Positions 1-4,781 of a DNA stretch of 5,194 nucleotides are shown here, piece after piece. Source of the DNA: Spirochaetaceae bacterium (GTDB taxonomy: Bacteria; Spirochaetota; Spirochaetia; Treponematales; Breznakiellaceae). The stretch spans positions 1-5,194 of the forward strand of contig JAIRTD010000313.1 of the NCBI GenBank assembly GCA_031255115.1, read 5' to 3'. The translations under genes and the position numbers were made by a program. The first letter of the stretch is position 1. Each line of letters opens with the position of its first letter. A model generated the notes under the pieces. It was not told the DNA's origin. It made no database searches and worked only from the letters and a program-made list of their open reading frames with translations.

Positions 1-120
<120 letters not shown>

Positions 121-127
121 GACCCAG

Positions 128-153
128 CCAGGGCGCGGCTGCGCCCTGGTTTC
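128..153 (+). terminator. Hairpin terminator after the upstream repeat-protein gene
   Basis: A perfect 9-bp stem, CCAGGGCGC (128-136) with GCGCCCTGG (141-149), closes a GGCT loop and is followed by TTT then CCC. It begins 8 bases after the stop at 120. The stem is very stable, but the T-run is only three bases long. It probably works as a weak intrinsic or processing terminator separating the upstream gene from the obg operon. Confidence 0.5.
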
Positions 154-176
154 CCAACGCGGCAGGTAAATAGTGT

Positions 177-205
177 TTGTCCACATTATTGAAAGGCACT
201 AAATA
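177..205 (+). promoter_or_regulatory. Weak candidate sigma-70 promoter upstream of obg
   Basis: TTGTCC (177-182) and TAAATA (200-205) are separated by 17 bases. They match the -35 and -10 consensus at 4 of 6 and 3 of 6 positions. An overlapping alternative uses TTGAAA (189-194) with TTAGAT (214-219), at a long 19-base spacing. Either would give obg a 5' leader of more than 100 bases. The match is weak and could be chance in this AT-richer stretch. The rest of the 154-331 spacer shows no convincing gene or RNA. Confidence 0.25.
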
Positions 206-296
206 AGGCCGCTTTAGATAAGTCGCGTCTCCGCAAGTACGGTAGGCGTGGCTTGTTGGAGCGGTTTTACCTCCCCGCATAGTTGTTGCCCGGGTC

Positions 297-325
297 TTGG
301 TTCATCCGCGCTTTTCTGCTATTTT
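297..325 (+). promoter_or_regulatory. Candidate promoter positioned for a leaderless obg transcript
   Basis: TTGGTT (297-302) and TATTTT (320-325) are exactly 17 bases apart, matching consensus at 3 of 6 and 4 of 6 positions. Transcription usually begins about 7 bases after the -10 box, which here is base 331-332, the first base of the obg GTG start. That fits the lack of a properly spaced Shine-Dalgarno before obg. The boxes are degenerate, so this is a hypothesis. Confidence 0.3.
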
Positions 326-331
326 AACAGG

Positions 332-1399
332 GTGGAAAAATTTGCCGATGAAGCGCTTATTGAGGTGTCTTCGGGACGGGGCGGCAACGGCTGTGTTGCC
401 TTCAGGCGGGAAAAATTTGTCCCCAGGGGCGGTCCTTCTGGCGGCGACGGGGGCAGGGGCGGCGACGTGGTGTTTATTGTCCGCCGCAATCTCCGTACCC
501 TTGCCCATCTCAGGCACAAGCAGCATTTTAAGGCGGAAAACGGCCATGACGGCGAAGGACGGGAGCGTTACGGCAGGAACGGCGGGGATGTGGTTATACC
601 TCTGCCGCCGGGTTCGGTGCTCAAGGACCCTGACTCTGGCGAATTGATACGGGATTTCGGCAGGGACGAGGCTGCTTTTGTTTTCCTCAAAGGGGGCGCG
701 GGCGGCTGGGGCAATGTGCATTTTAAGTCGCCGGTAAACCAGGCGCCCCGCAAGGCCCTGCCCGGCAGGGACGGCGAAAGCCGTATGCTCAGGGTTGAGC
801 TTCAGATTATGGCGGATATTGGTTTTGTCGGGTTTCCCAATGCCGGTAAATCCTCGCTCCTCGAGCGCTTTACCAATGCCAGGCCCAAGATCGCCCCCTA
901 TCCCTTTACCACGAAGATTCCCAATCTGGGCGTTCTCGCTTCGGCGCGGGACCGGGGAGACGAGGGCGGCCGGGACATAATCCTCGCCGATATACCGGGC
1001 CTCATCGAGGGGGCCTCAGACGGCGCCGGGCTGGGCATACGGTTTCTAAAGCATATTTCCCGCACCAGGGCCCTGCTCTTTCTCATTGATCTTTCATCCG
1101 ATAATTACCTTTCGGCCTTTGATTCGCTTCTGAAAGAGCTTTCGTCGTTTTCCGCTGAACTGGCGGAACGAAGGCGCCTCATCGTGGGAACCAAACTTGA
1201 CCTTGAAGGGACGGCGGACCGTCTTGCCGAACTTGAGGCGCGCCATGCCGCCGAAACCGTGCTGGGGATTTCTGTTTTTTCCGGGGCTGGCCTTGCAGAG
1301 CTTGCCTCCCGTATCAGGCTGCTGGCCTGTGATTCCGAAACCGCCGGGGCTTCCGTGCTTTCCGGTTCCGGTGAACGCGTTGCGGAGAGCCTGCGGTGA
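332..1399 (+). CDS. obg: GTPase Obg/CgtA, ribosome large-subunit assembly
   Basis: Obg is an essential cytoplasmic GTPase that binds the 50S subunit during its assembly and links it to nucleotide and stress state. The 355-residue product has the glycine-rich Obg fold at about 1-158 (SSGRGGNG at 13-20, GGPSGGDGGRGG at 33-44). The G domain follows: G1 GFPNAGKSS (167-175), G2 PFTTKIPNLG (191-200), G3 DIPGLIEG (220-227), G4 TKLD (287-290, in place of NKxD) and G5 SVFSGAG (314-320). It ends near residue 355, so the optional C-terminal OCT domain is absent, as in other short Obg proteins. The start is GTG at 332: family similarity begins with VEKFADEALIEV. An in-frame ATG at 248 would add 28 unrelated Cys- and Pro-containing residues. 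No well-spaced Shine-Dalgarno precedes 332; AACAGG touches the start codon. The gene leads a four-gene operon, and its stop overlaps the next start (GTGA). Confidence 0.96.
   Translation: MEKFADEALIEVSSGRGGNGCVAFRREKFVPRGGPSGGDGGRGGDVVFIVRRNLRTLAHLRHKQHFKAENGHDGEGRERYGRNGGDVVIPLPPGSVLKDPDSGELIRDFGRDEAAFVFLKGGAGGWGNVHFKSPVNQAPRKALPGRDGESRMLRVELQIMADIGFVGFPNAGKSSLLERFTNARPKIAPYPFTTKIPNLGVLASARDRGDEGGRDIILADIPGLIEGASDGAGLGIRFLKHISRTRALLFLIDLSSDNYLSAFDSLLKELSSFSAELAERRRLIVGTKLDLEGTADRLAELEARHAAETVLGISVFSGAGLAELASRIRLLACDSETAGASVLSGSGERVAESLR
1384..1389 (+). promoter_or_regulatory. Shine-Dalgarno for nadD-yqeK, inside obg
   Basis: GGAGAG lies 6 bases before the GTG at 1396, within the last codons of obg. 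It fixes GTG 1396 as the start, and the protein there begins MRIAVLGGSFNPVH as NadD should. The GTGA overlap suggests coupled translation from obg. Confidence 0.75.
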
Positions 1400-2604
1400 G
1401 AATAGCCGTTCTCGGCGGGAGCTTTAATCCCGTCCACATGGGCCATCTTGTTCTGGCCGATTCGGTTCTTTCATCCTTTTCCTATGACCGTGTTATTCTG
1501 ATACCCGCCTTTCAATCTCCCCTCAAAGATGAATCAAGGGGGGCCGGTCCCCGCGACCGGCTTGACATGCTGCTTGCCGCTGTTGCCGCGGACCCGCGTT
1601 TTAGCGTTGACGACTGCGAGCTTAAGCGCGAGGGGATTTCCTATACCATAGACACGGTGGAAGACCTTGCAAGGCGTTACAAACCCCAGGGCCGCCTGGG
1701 CCTCATTCTTGGCGACGATCTGGCGGCGAATTTTCACCAGTGGAAGCGGGCCGAAGAAATTGCCTCCCTTACCGACATCATCATTGCCCACAGGACTTCC
1801 AGAGGCGAGCTTCCCTTTCCCTATGCGCACAAGCGGCTTTCAAATCCGGTAATCGATATTTCTTCCGGTTCTCTCAGGGAAAGTATCCGTAAGGGTGAAG
1901 GATGGGAACATCTTGTTCCATCCGGGGCGCGTTTTATTATTCGGGACCGTTCCCTTTACCTGGCACAGGGCCGTGAGTCCGGCGGCCCGGAAAAACACGG
2001 CGCTTCGGGTCCCGCTGAGGGTTTTTGGAGTATCGCCGCCCGCGTTGAGGCGGAACTGGGCAAACTGGTTCCTTTTAAGCGTTTTATCCATTCCCGGAAT
2101 ACCGCCCTCATGGCCTGGGATCTTGCCCGCGCCTACGGCCTTGACCCGGGCAGGGCCTATCTTGCCGGTATAGGCCACGATATATGCAAGTCTCTTTCTT
2201 CTACGGAGTTGCTGAGAACGGCCCGGAGAGACGGCAAGGCCCTTTCCCGGCTGGAGCGAAAAAATCCGGCCCTTCTCCACGGCAGGGCAGGGGCGGTATA
2301 CTTACAGGAACGCTACCGTGTTACGGACAGCGGAATCCTTGAGGCCGTGGCCCTGCATACGGTCGGCGACAGTGATATGGGCCCCCTTGCCAAGGTGATT
2401 TATATCGCCGATAAACTTGAATGGAACAGGGAAAACGCCGGGGCGCTGCGGGATATGCTGGAGCGGCTTCCCTTTCCGGACCTGGACGAACTTTTTGCCG
2501 CGGTGCTCAACGACAGCGTGGCCTTCCTGGATTCGCACGAAATAACCATTTCCGGGAGTACCAGGCGGCTCCTCGCGCGTATGGACAAGAAAGGACGACA
2601 ATGA
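1396..2604 (+). CDS. nadD: Fusion of nicotinate-nucleotide adenylyltransferase (NadD) and YqeK-type HD phosphohydrolase
   Basis: This 402-residue protein has two domains. Residues 1 to about 190 are NadD, which joins ATP and nicotinate mononucleotide to make deamido-NAD in NAD synthesis. The nucleotidyltransferase motif GGSFNPVHMGHL spans 7-18, with the (H/T)xGH element at 14-17, and the second motif ISSGSLRES begins at 155. After a linker of about 30 residues (190-220), the rest matches YqeK, an HD-domain family shown elsewhere to hydrolyse diadenosine tetraphosphate (Ap4A). Metal and active-site candidates are H232 (HSRNTA), H261-D262 (GHDICK), H295 (LLHGRAGA), H321 (HTVGD) and D339 (YIADKLE). 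In Bacillus and many others nadD and yqeK are separate neighbours; here they are one reading frame with no internal stop. All key motifs look intact, so both activities are likely. Start is GTG with GGAGAG 6 bases upstream. It overlaps obg and the next gene by 4 bases each. Confidence 0.93.
   Translation: MRIAVLGGSFNPVHMGHLVLADSVLSSFSYDRVILIPAFQSPLKDESRGAGPRDRLDMLLAAVAADPRFSVDDCELKREGISYTIDTVEDLARRYKPQGRLGLILGDDLAANFHQWKRAEEIASLTDIIIAHRTSRGELPFPYAHKRLSNPVIDISSGSLRESIRKGEGWEHLVPSGARFIIRDRSLYLAQGRESGGPEKHGASGPAEGFWSIAARVEAELGKLVPFKRFIHSRNTALMAWDLARAYGLDPGRAYLAGIGHDICKSLSSTELLRTARRDGKALSRLERKNPALLHGRAGAVYLQERYRVTDSGILEAVALHTVGDSDMGPLAKVIYIADKLEWNRENAGALRDMLERLPFPDLDELFAAVLNDSVAFLDSHEITISGSTRRLLARMDKKGRQ
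2590..2595 (+). promoter_or_regulatory. Shine-Dalgarno fixing the start of the LytR-family gene
   Basis: AAAGGA ends 5 bases before ATG 2601. This selects 2601 rather than the in-frame ATG at 2421, which lies inside nadD-yqeK and would add 60 residues ahead of the membrane segment. The chosen ATG overlaps the preceding TGA as ATGA. Confidence 0.75.
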
Positions 2605-3797
2605 AGCGGAAACAGATAGACGCCAGCATATTTCTCCTTGGGATTATTATCGCGCTTATTGCGGGCGGCGCGCTGCTTACTGTTTTTGTGCTCCGCGAAG
2701 ACCCCATGGGGGATGTTTTTTCCGGCGACCGGGTAATCAACAGCCTTTTTATCCTCGAAGAGGACCGTAAGCCCTTAAGTTCCTTTGTGCTCATGTACTA
2801 TCCTTCTACACGGCGGGCGGCGCTTTTTGACGTGCCGGGCGAAGTCGGGCTCATCATTCAGCGCATCAACCGGGTAGACCGTATTGACACCGTGTACAAT
2901 CCCCAGCGGCAGGAGTCCTTTGTCGACGAGATAGAACGGCTTTTGGGCATTGAGGTGAATTTTCTTTTTTCCATGACGCTTGAGAATCTCGGAAAAATCG
3001 TTGACCTTGTAGAAGGAGTCGAAGTACTCATTCCTTCCAGGGTTGACCTGCCTGAGGAAGAGCCGCCCCTGCTTTTTCCTTCCGGACGGGTCGTGCTTGA
3101 CGGGAAAAAGGCCGTAGGCTATGCGTCGTACCGCCTTCCCGAAGAAGACGCCGATATAGTCAACGCGCGCCGCCAGCGTTTCTTTTTGGGTTTTTTGCGG
3201 CGTCTTGGCGAACAGAACGAATACCTTTCGGCAAAGCCGGTATACCAGATGTTTCACAGCCTCATGCGGAGCAACGCCAATGCCCGGATACGGAGCAGGT
3301 TCTTTAACGAACTGGTAAACCTGGACACCGATCAGACCAGCGTACAGATTGTAACGGGAACGGCCAGGGAAGTATCGGGCCAGGTCTTGATACTGCCCTA
3401 TTACGACGGCAGCCTCATCAAGGATATGGTGCGTCAGAGCCTTTCCGGCCTTACCCGGGACACCGACGGAACCCTTGCCGGCAGGATTTTTACCGTAGAA
3501 ATCCTTAACGGAACAGCCACCGCCGGACTTGCCCGGCGTACCGCCGATCTGCTCCAGGGCTTTGGCTATGACGTTATCGCCGTAAACAACGCCGATACCA
3601 GCGATTACGAACAATCCGAAATCATCGACCGTTCCGGCTATGAGGACATGGTACAGACCTTTGCCGACATCATACGCTGCAAAAACATACGTTTTGAGGC
3701 CGCCGGGAACCTTGACAGCCAGAATATTGAATACAAGGCTGATTTTACCCTAATAATCGGAAGGGACTTTAATGGCAGATATGTCGTCGCCCAGTAA
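2601..3797 (+). CDS. Membrane-anchored LytR-CpsA-Psr (LCP) family protein with LytR_C domain, divergent
   Basis: The product is 398 residues. A short basic N-terminus (MKRKQ) precedes one hydrophobic segment at about 8-30 (IFLLGIIIALIAGG...), so the protein is probably anchored in the inner membrane with its body outside. Residues about 45-200 resemble the LCP domain, whose characterised members transfer polyprenyl-linked glycopolymers to peptidoglycan. Visible matches are a GIEVNFLFSMTLENLGKIVD-like segment followed by LVEGVEVLIP, then LDGKKAVGYASYR (about 166-178) and NARRQRF (188-194). The usual SIPRDT motif is replaced by DVPGE (77-81), so part of the phosphate-binding site may be missing. 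Residues about 296-398 fit LytR_C, with VEILNGTATAGLA at 299-311. Spirochetes lack wall teichoic acids, so the substrate is unknown; a regulatory or scaffolding role is possible. It sits between nadD-yqeK and rsfS, overlapping rsfS by 26 bases. Family call good, enzymatic role uncertain. Confidence 0.82.
   Translation: MKRKQIDASIFLLGIIIALIAGGALLTVFVLREDPMGDVFSGDRVINSLFILEEDRKPLSSFVLMYYPSTRRAALFDVPGEVGLIIQRINRVDRIDTVYNPQRQESFVDEIERLLGIEVNFLFSMTLENLGKIVDLVEGVEVLIPSRVDLPEEEPPLLFPSGRVVLDGKKAVGYASYRLPEEDADIVNARRQRFFLGFLRRLGEQNEYLSAKPVYQMFHSLMRSNANARIRSRFFNELVNLDTDQTSVQIVTGTAREVSGQVLILPYYDGSLIKDMVRQSLSGLTRDTDGTLAGRIFTVEILNGTATAGLARRTADLLQGFGYDVIAVNNADTSDYEQSEIIDRSGYEDMVQTFADIIRCKNIRFEAAGNLDSQNIEYKADFTLIIGRDFNGRYVVAQ
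3761..3766 (+). promoter_or_regulatory. Shine-Dalgarno fixing the rsfS start inside the upstream gene
   Basis: AAGGGA lies 5 bases before ATG 3772 and favours it over the in-frame ATG at 3781, which would sit 14 bases away. The site is inside the coding sequence of the LytR-family gene, so rsfS translation starts before that gene has ended. Confidence 0.7.
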
Positions 3798-4143
3798 TAC
3801 CGACAGCCCCGAACTGGCGCTGGAACTTGGAAAACTCCTTGCCGGCCACAAGGCAGGTGAGGTAACGGTTATGGACATGCGGCCCCTCAATATGTGGACC
3901 GATTATTTTATTGTCGCCACGGTAAACAGCTCGGTTCATACACAGGGACTCAAGCGCCATATCAAGGACTTTTGCGCGGAACGGGGCGTAGAAATACTCC
4001 GCCGCCGGAAAACGCTCAACGACGATGAGTGGAATCTTGTGGATATGGGGACTATAGTGGTACATCTTATGACCGCCAAAGCCCGTTCCTTCTATGAACT
4101 GGAACGGCTTTGGAGCGAGGCGCCGGTCATTGGACCTGTTTAA
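3772..4143 (+). CDS. rsfS: Ribosomal silencing factor RsfS (Iojap/DUF143 family)
   Basis: RsfS binds ribosomal protein uL14 on the 50S subunit and blocks joining with 30S, which lowers translation under starvation. The product is 123 residues, the usual family size. Recognisable features are a helical N-terminal part (LALELGKLLAGHKA), then VTVMDMRPLNMWTDYFIVAT (about 32-51, the conserved core strand with TDYF), NSSVHTQGLKRHI, and WNLVDMGTIVVHLM followed by RSFYELERLW, the family's C-terminal signature. The family often has EGxxxxxW before the Trp; here it reads LNDDEW, a modest change. The first 12 residues (MADMSSPSNTDS) are probably disordered. The start at 3772 overlaps the LytR-family gene by 26 bases in another frame. 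Placement downstream of nadD/yqeK is the classic arrangement and supports the call. It is the last gene of the operon. Confidence 0.94.
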   Translation: MADMSSPSNTDSPELALELGKLLAGHKAGEVTVMDMRPLNMWTDYFIVATVNSSVHTQGLKRHIKDFCAERGVEILRRRKTLNDDEWNLVDMGTIVVHLMTAKARSFYELERLWSEAPVIGPV

Positions 4144-4145
4144 TA

Positions 4146-4157
4146 ACCCGGCCGGGT
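4146..4157. repeat. 12-bp perfect palindrome after rsfS
   Basis: ACCCGGCCGGGT is a perfect palindrome with no loop, three bases after the rsfS stop. With no spacer it is more like a protein-binding dyad than an RNA hairpin, though a shortened GC stem could form in RNA. Function unknown. Confidence 0.4.
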
Positions 4158-4161
4158 ATCA

Positions 4162-4188
4162 AACAAGTCCTTTTTAGTGGAACTTGTT
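4162..4188. terminator. Inverted repeat between convergent genes, possible bidirectional terminator
   Basis: AACAAGT (4162-4168) pairs with ACTTGTT (4182-4188), and the adjoining CC/GG adds two pairs after one bulged A. The loop is TTTTTAGT. It lies between rsfS and the minus-strand acidic gene. On the minus strand the stem is followed only by a short TGATA stretch, so it is not a classic T-run terminator in either direction. Confidence 0.35.
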
Positions 4189-4197
4189 CAGAAACGC

Positions 4198-4221
4198 GGG
4201 GTTCTGAAAACCCTCTTTATT
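4198..4221 (+). terminator. Candidate intrinsic terminator of the obg-rsfS operon
   Basis: GGGTT (4199-4203) pairs with AACCC (4209-4213), extended by a G-T pair, around a CTGAA loop, and is followed by TCTTTATT. This is the best plus-strand terminator-like element after rsfS. It overlaps another possible stem, TTCAGAA (4187-4193) with TTCTGAA (4202-4208), so two folds compete. It also reaches into the last codons of the convergent gene. Confidence 0.45.
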
Positions 4222-4504
4222 CATCAAAATCGTCATAATCTACATCTTCTTCGTAGTCAAAATTATCATCTTCGTCGTCGTCATCAAAATCTTCGTCATC
4301 GTCAAAGTCGTCGTCATCATCGTCATCAAAATCGTCGTCGTCAAAATCATCATCCATGTCGTCAAAATCATCCTCGTCGTCGTCCATGTCGTCGTCCTCA
4401 TCGTCGTCGTCGAAGATAAGAACAGGATAGGGAAGGGTTTGCCCCCCGCTTACGGGCATGAGACTGAGCTCTTCTTCAGTGCAGATAGTTTCATCCTGAA
4501 CCAT
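4217..4504 (-). CDS. Small extremely acidic Asp/Phe-rich protein of unknown function
   Basis: The 95-residue product has two parts. Residues 1-30 (MVQDETICTEEE, then LSLMPVSGGQTLPYPVLI) are ordinary in composition. Residues 31-95 contain about 44 Asp, 7 Glu and 8 Phe, plus a few Met, Tyr, Asn and Val. I count no Lys, Arg or His in the whole protein, so net charge is near -56. Phe or Tyr punctuates short Asp runs. There is no signal peptide or membrane segment, so it is probably cytoplasmic and largely disordered. The gene looks real: ATG at 4504, GGAG at a normal distance, a candidate TTGACA promoter, and an in-frame tail using both GAT and GAC. I do not recognise the family. Acidic tails occur in DNA mimics, the RNA polymerase delta subunit, SSB tips, chaperones and metal buffers; none of these folds is evident in residues 1-30. 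It converges on rsfS. Confidence 0.72.
   Translation of the reverse strand: MVQDETICTEEELSLMPVSGGQTLPYPVLIFDDDDEDDDMDDDEDDFDDMDDDFDDDDFDDDDDDDFDDDEDFDDDDEDDNFDYEEDVDYDDFDE
4220..4414 (-). repeat. GAY trinucleotide (poly-Asp) low-complexity tract
   Basis: The codons for residues 31-95 of the acidic protein are nearly all GAT or GAC, read as TCATCG-type repeats on the plus strand. GAT and GAC are mixed and TTT/ATG/GAA interrupt the run, so it is not a pure microsatellite. Strand slippage in whole codons could still change tail length without breaking the frame. Confidence 0.7.
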
Positions 4505-4512
4505 GGTATTTA

Positions 4513-4516
4513 CTCC
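4513..4516 (-). promoter_or_regulatory. Shine-Dalgarno for the acidic protein gene
   Basis: GGAG on the minus strand, 8 bases before ATG 4504, in the context TGGAGTAAATACC. This is the main support that the low-complexity frame is a translated gene rather than a chance open frame. Confidence 0.65.
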
Positions 4517-4579
4517 ATTTGGACTTGATCTGGGCTATTCCGGGCTCTAAAAACCGGCCGCCGCATAGGTCTCCTGAAA

Positions 4580-4609
4580 AACATAAGGGAGAGTTTCCAT
4601 ATCTGTCAA
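4580..4609 (-). promoter_or_regulatory. Sigma-70-like promoter of the acidic protein gene
   Basis: On the minus strand a perfect TTGACA (4609 to 4604) is followed, after 18 bases, by TATGTT (4585 to 4580), which matches TATAAT at 4 of 6 positions. Transcription would start near 4573, giving a leader of about 70 bases with the Shine-Dalgarno near its end. This would let the gene be expressed independently of the GLUG gene further upstream on the same strand. Confidence 0.55.
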
Positions 4610-4636
4610 CAGGTTTTTACCGATTTTACGCTATTT

Positions 4637-4686
4637 TTTCCGGGGAAATTTCCGGGCAAAAAAAGTTCTTTTTTGGCGGTTTCCGG
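4637..4686. repeat. Cluster of TTTCCGG repeats, palindrome and A/T-run hairpin
   Basis: TTTCCGG occurs at 4637-4643, 4649-4655 and 4680-4686. GGAAATTTCC (4644-4653) is a perfect 10-bp palindrome. A-run 4658-4664 and T-run 4669-4674 can pair around GTTC, and this fold gives a seven-T run on the minus strand. The hairpin lies just upstream of the acidic gene's promoter and downstream of the GLUG gene. It may end GLUG transcription, but its stem is almost all A-T pairs, which is weak. Confidence 0.4.
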
Positions 4687-4715
4687 CTGTCCCGGGGCTC
4701 TCGGGCGCCGGACGG

Positions 4716-4746
4716 GGCGTATATACGCATTGCGCCTATATACGCC
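4716..4746. repeat. Inverted repeat containing a 12-bp palindrome, 36 bp past the GLUG gene
   Basis: GGCGTATATA (4716-4725) and TATATACGCC (4737-4746) form a perfect 10-bp inverted repeat with an 11-base spacer. Inside it, GCGTATATACGC (4717-4728) is itself a perfect 12-bp palindrome. On the minus strand it follows the GLUG stop at 4782, where a terminator is expected, but no T-run adjoins it. It could instead be a protein-binding site. Confidence 0.45.
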
Positions 4747-4781
4747 GCCGTCAAAAGGACCTCGCCCGCGTCAAAACCGCC

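Noticed and set aside
221..310. Possible tRNA because of a GGTTCATCC segment
   Set aside because: No acceptor stem, anticodon arm or D arm can be paired around it.
248..331. Extended obg start at ATG 248
   Set aside because: The 28 added residues are unlike any Obg N-terminus, and family similarity starts at GTG 332.
2421..2600. Extended start of the LytR-family gene at ATG 2421
   Set aside because: It would place 60 residues encoded inside nadD-yqeK before the membrane segment. ATG 2601 has a proper Shine-Dalgarno.
2775..3614. 279-codon minus-strand open frame opposite the LytR-family gene
   Set aside because: Long antisense frames are common in GC-rich genes. It has no recognisable domain, and the plus strand encodes a known family.
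4177..4419. Plus-strand frame rich in His and Arg opposite the acidic gene
   Set aside because: It is the complement of the GAY codon tract, with no Shine-Dalgarno. The minus-strand frame has start signals and a promoter.
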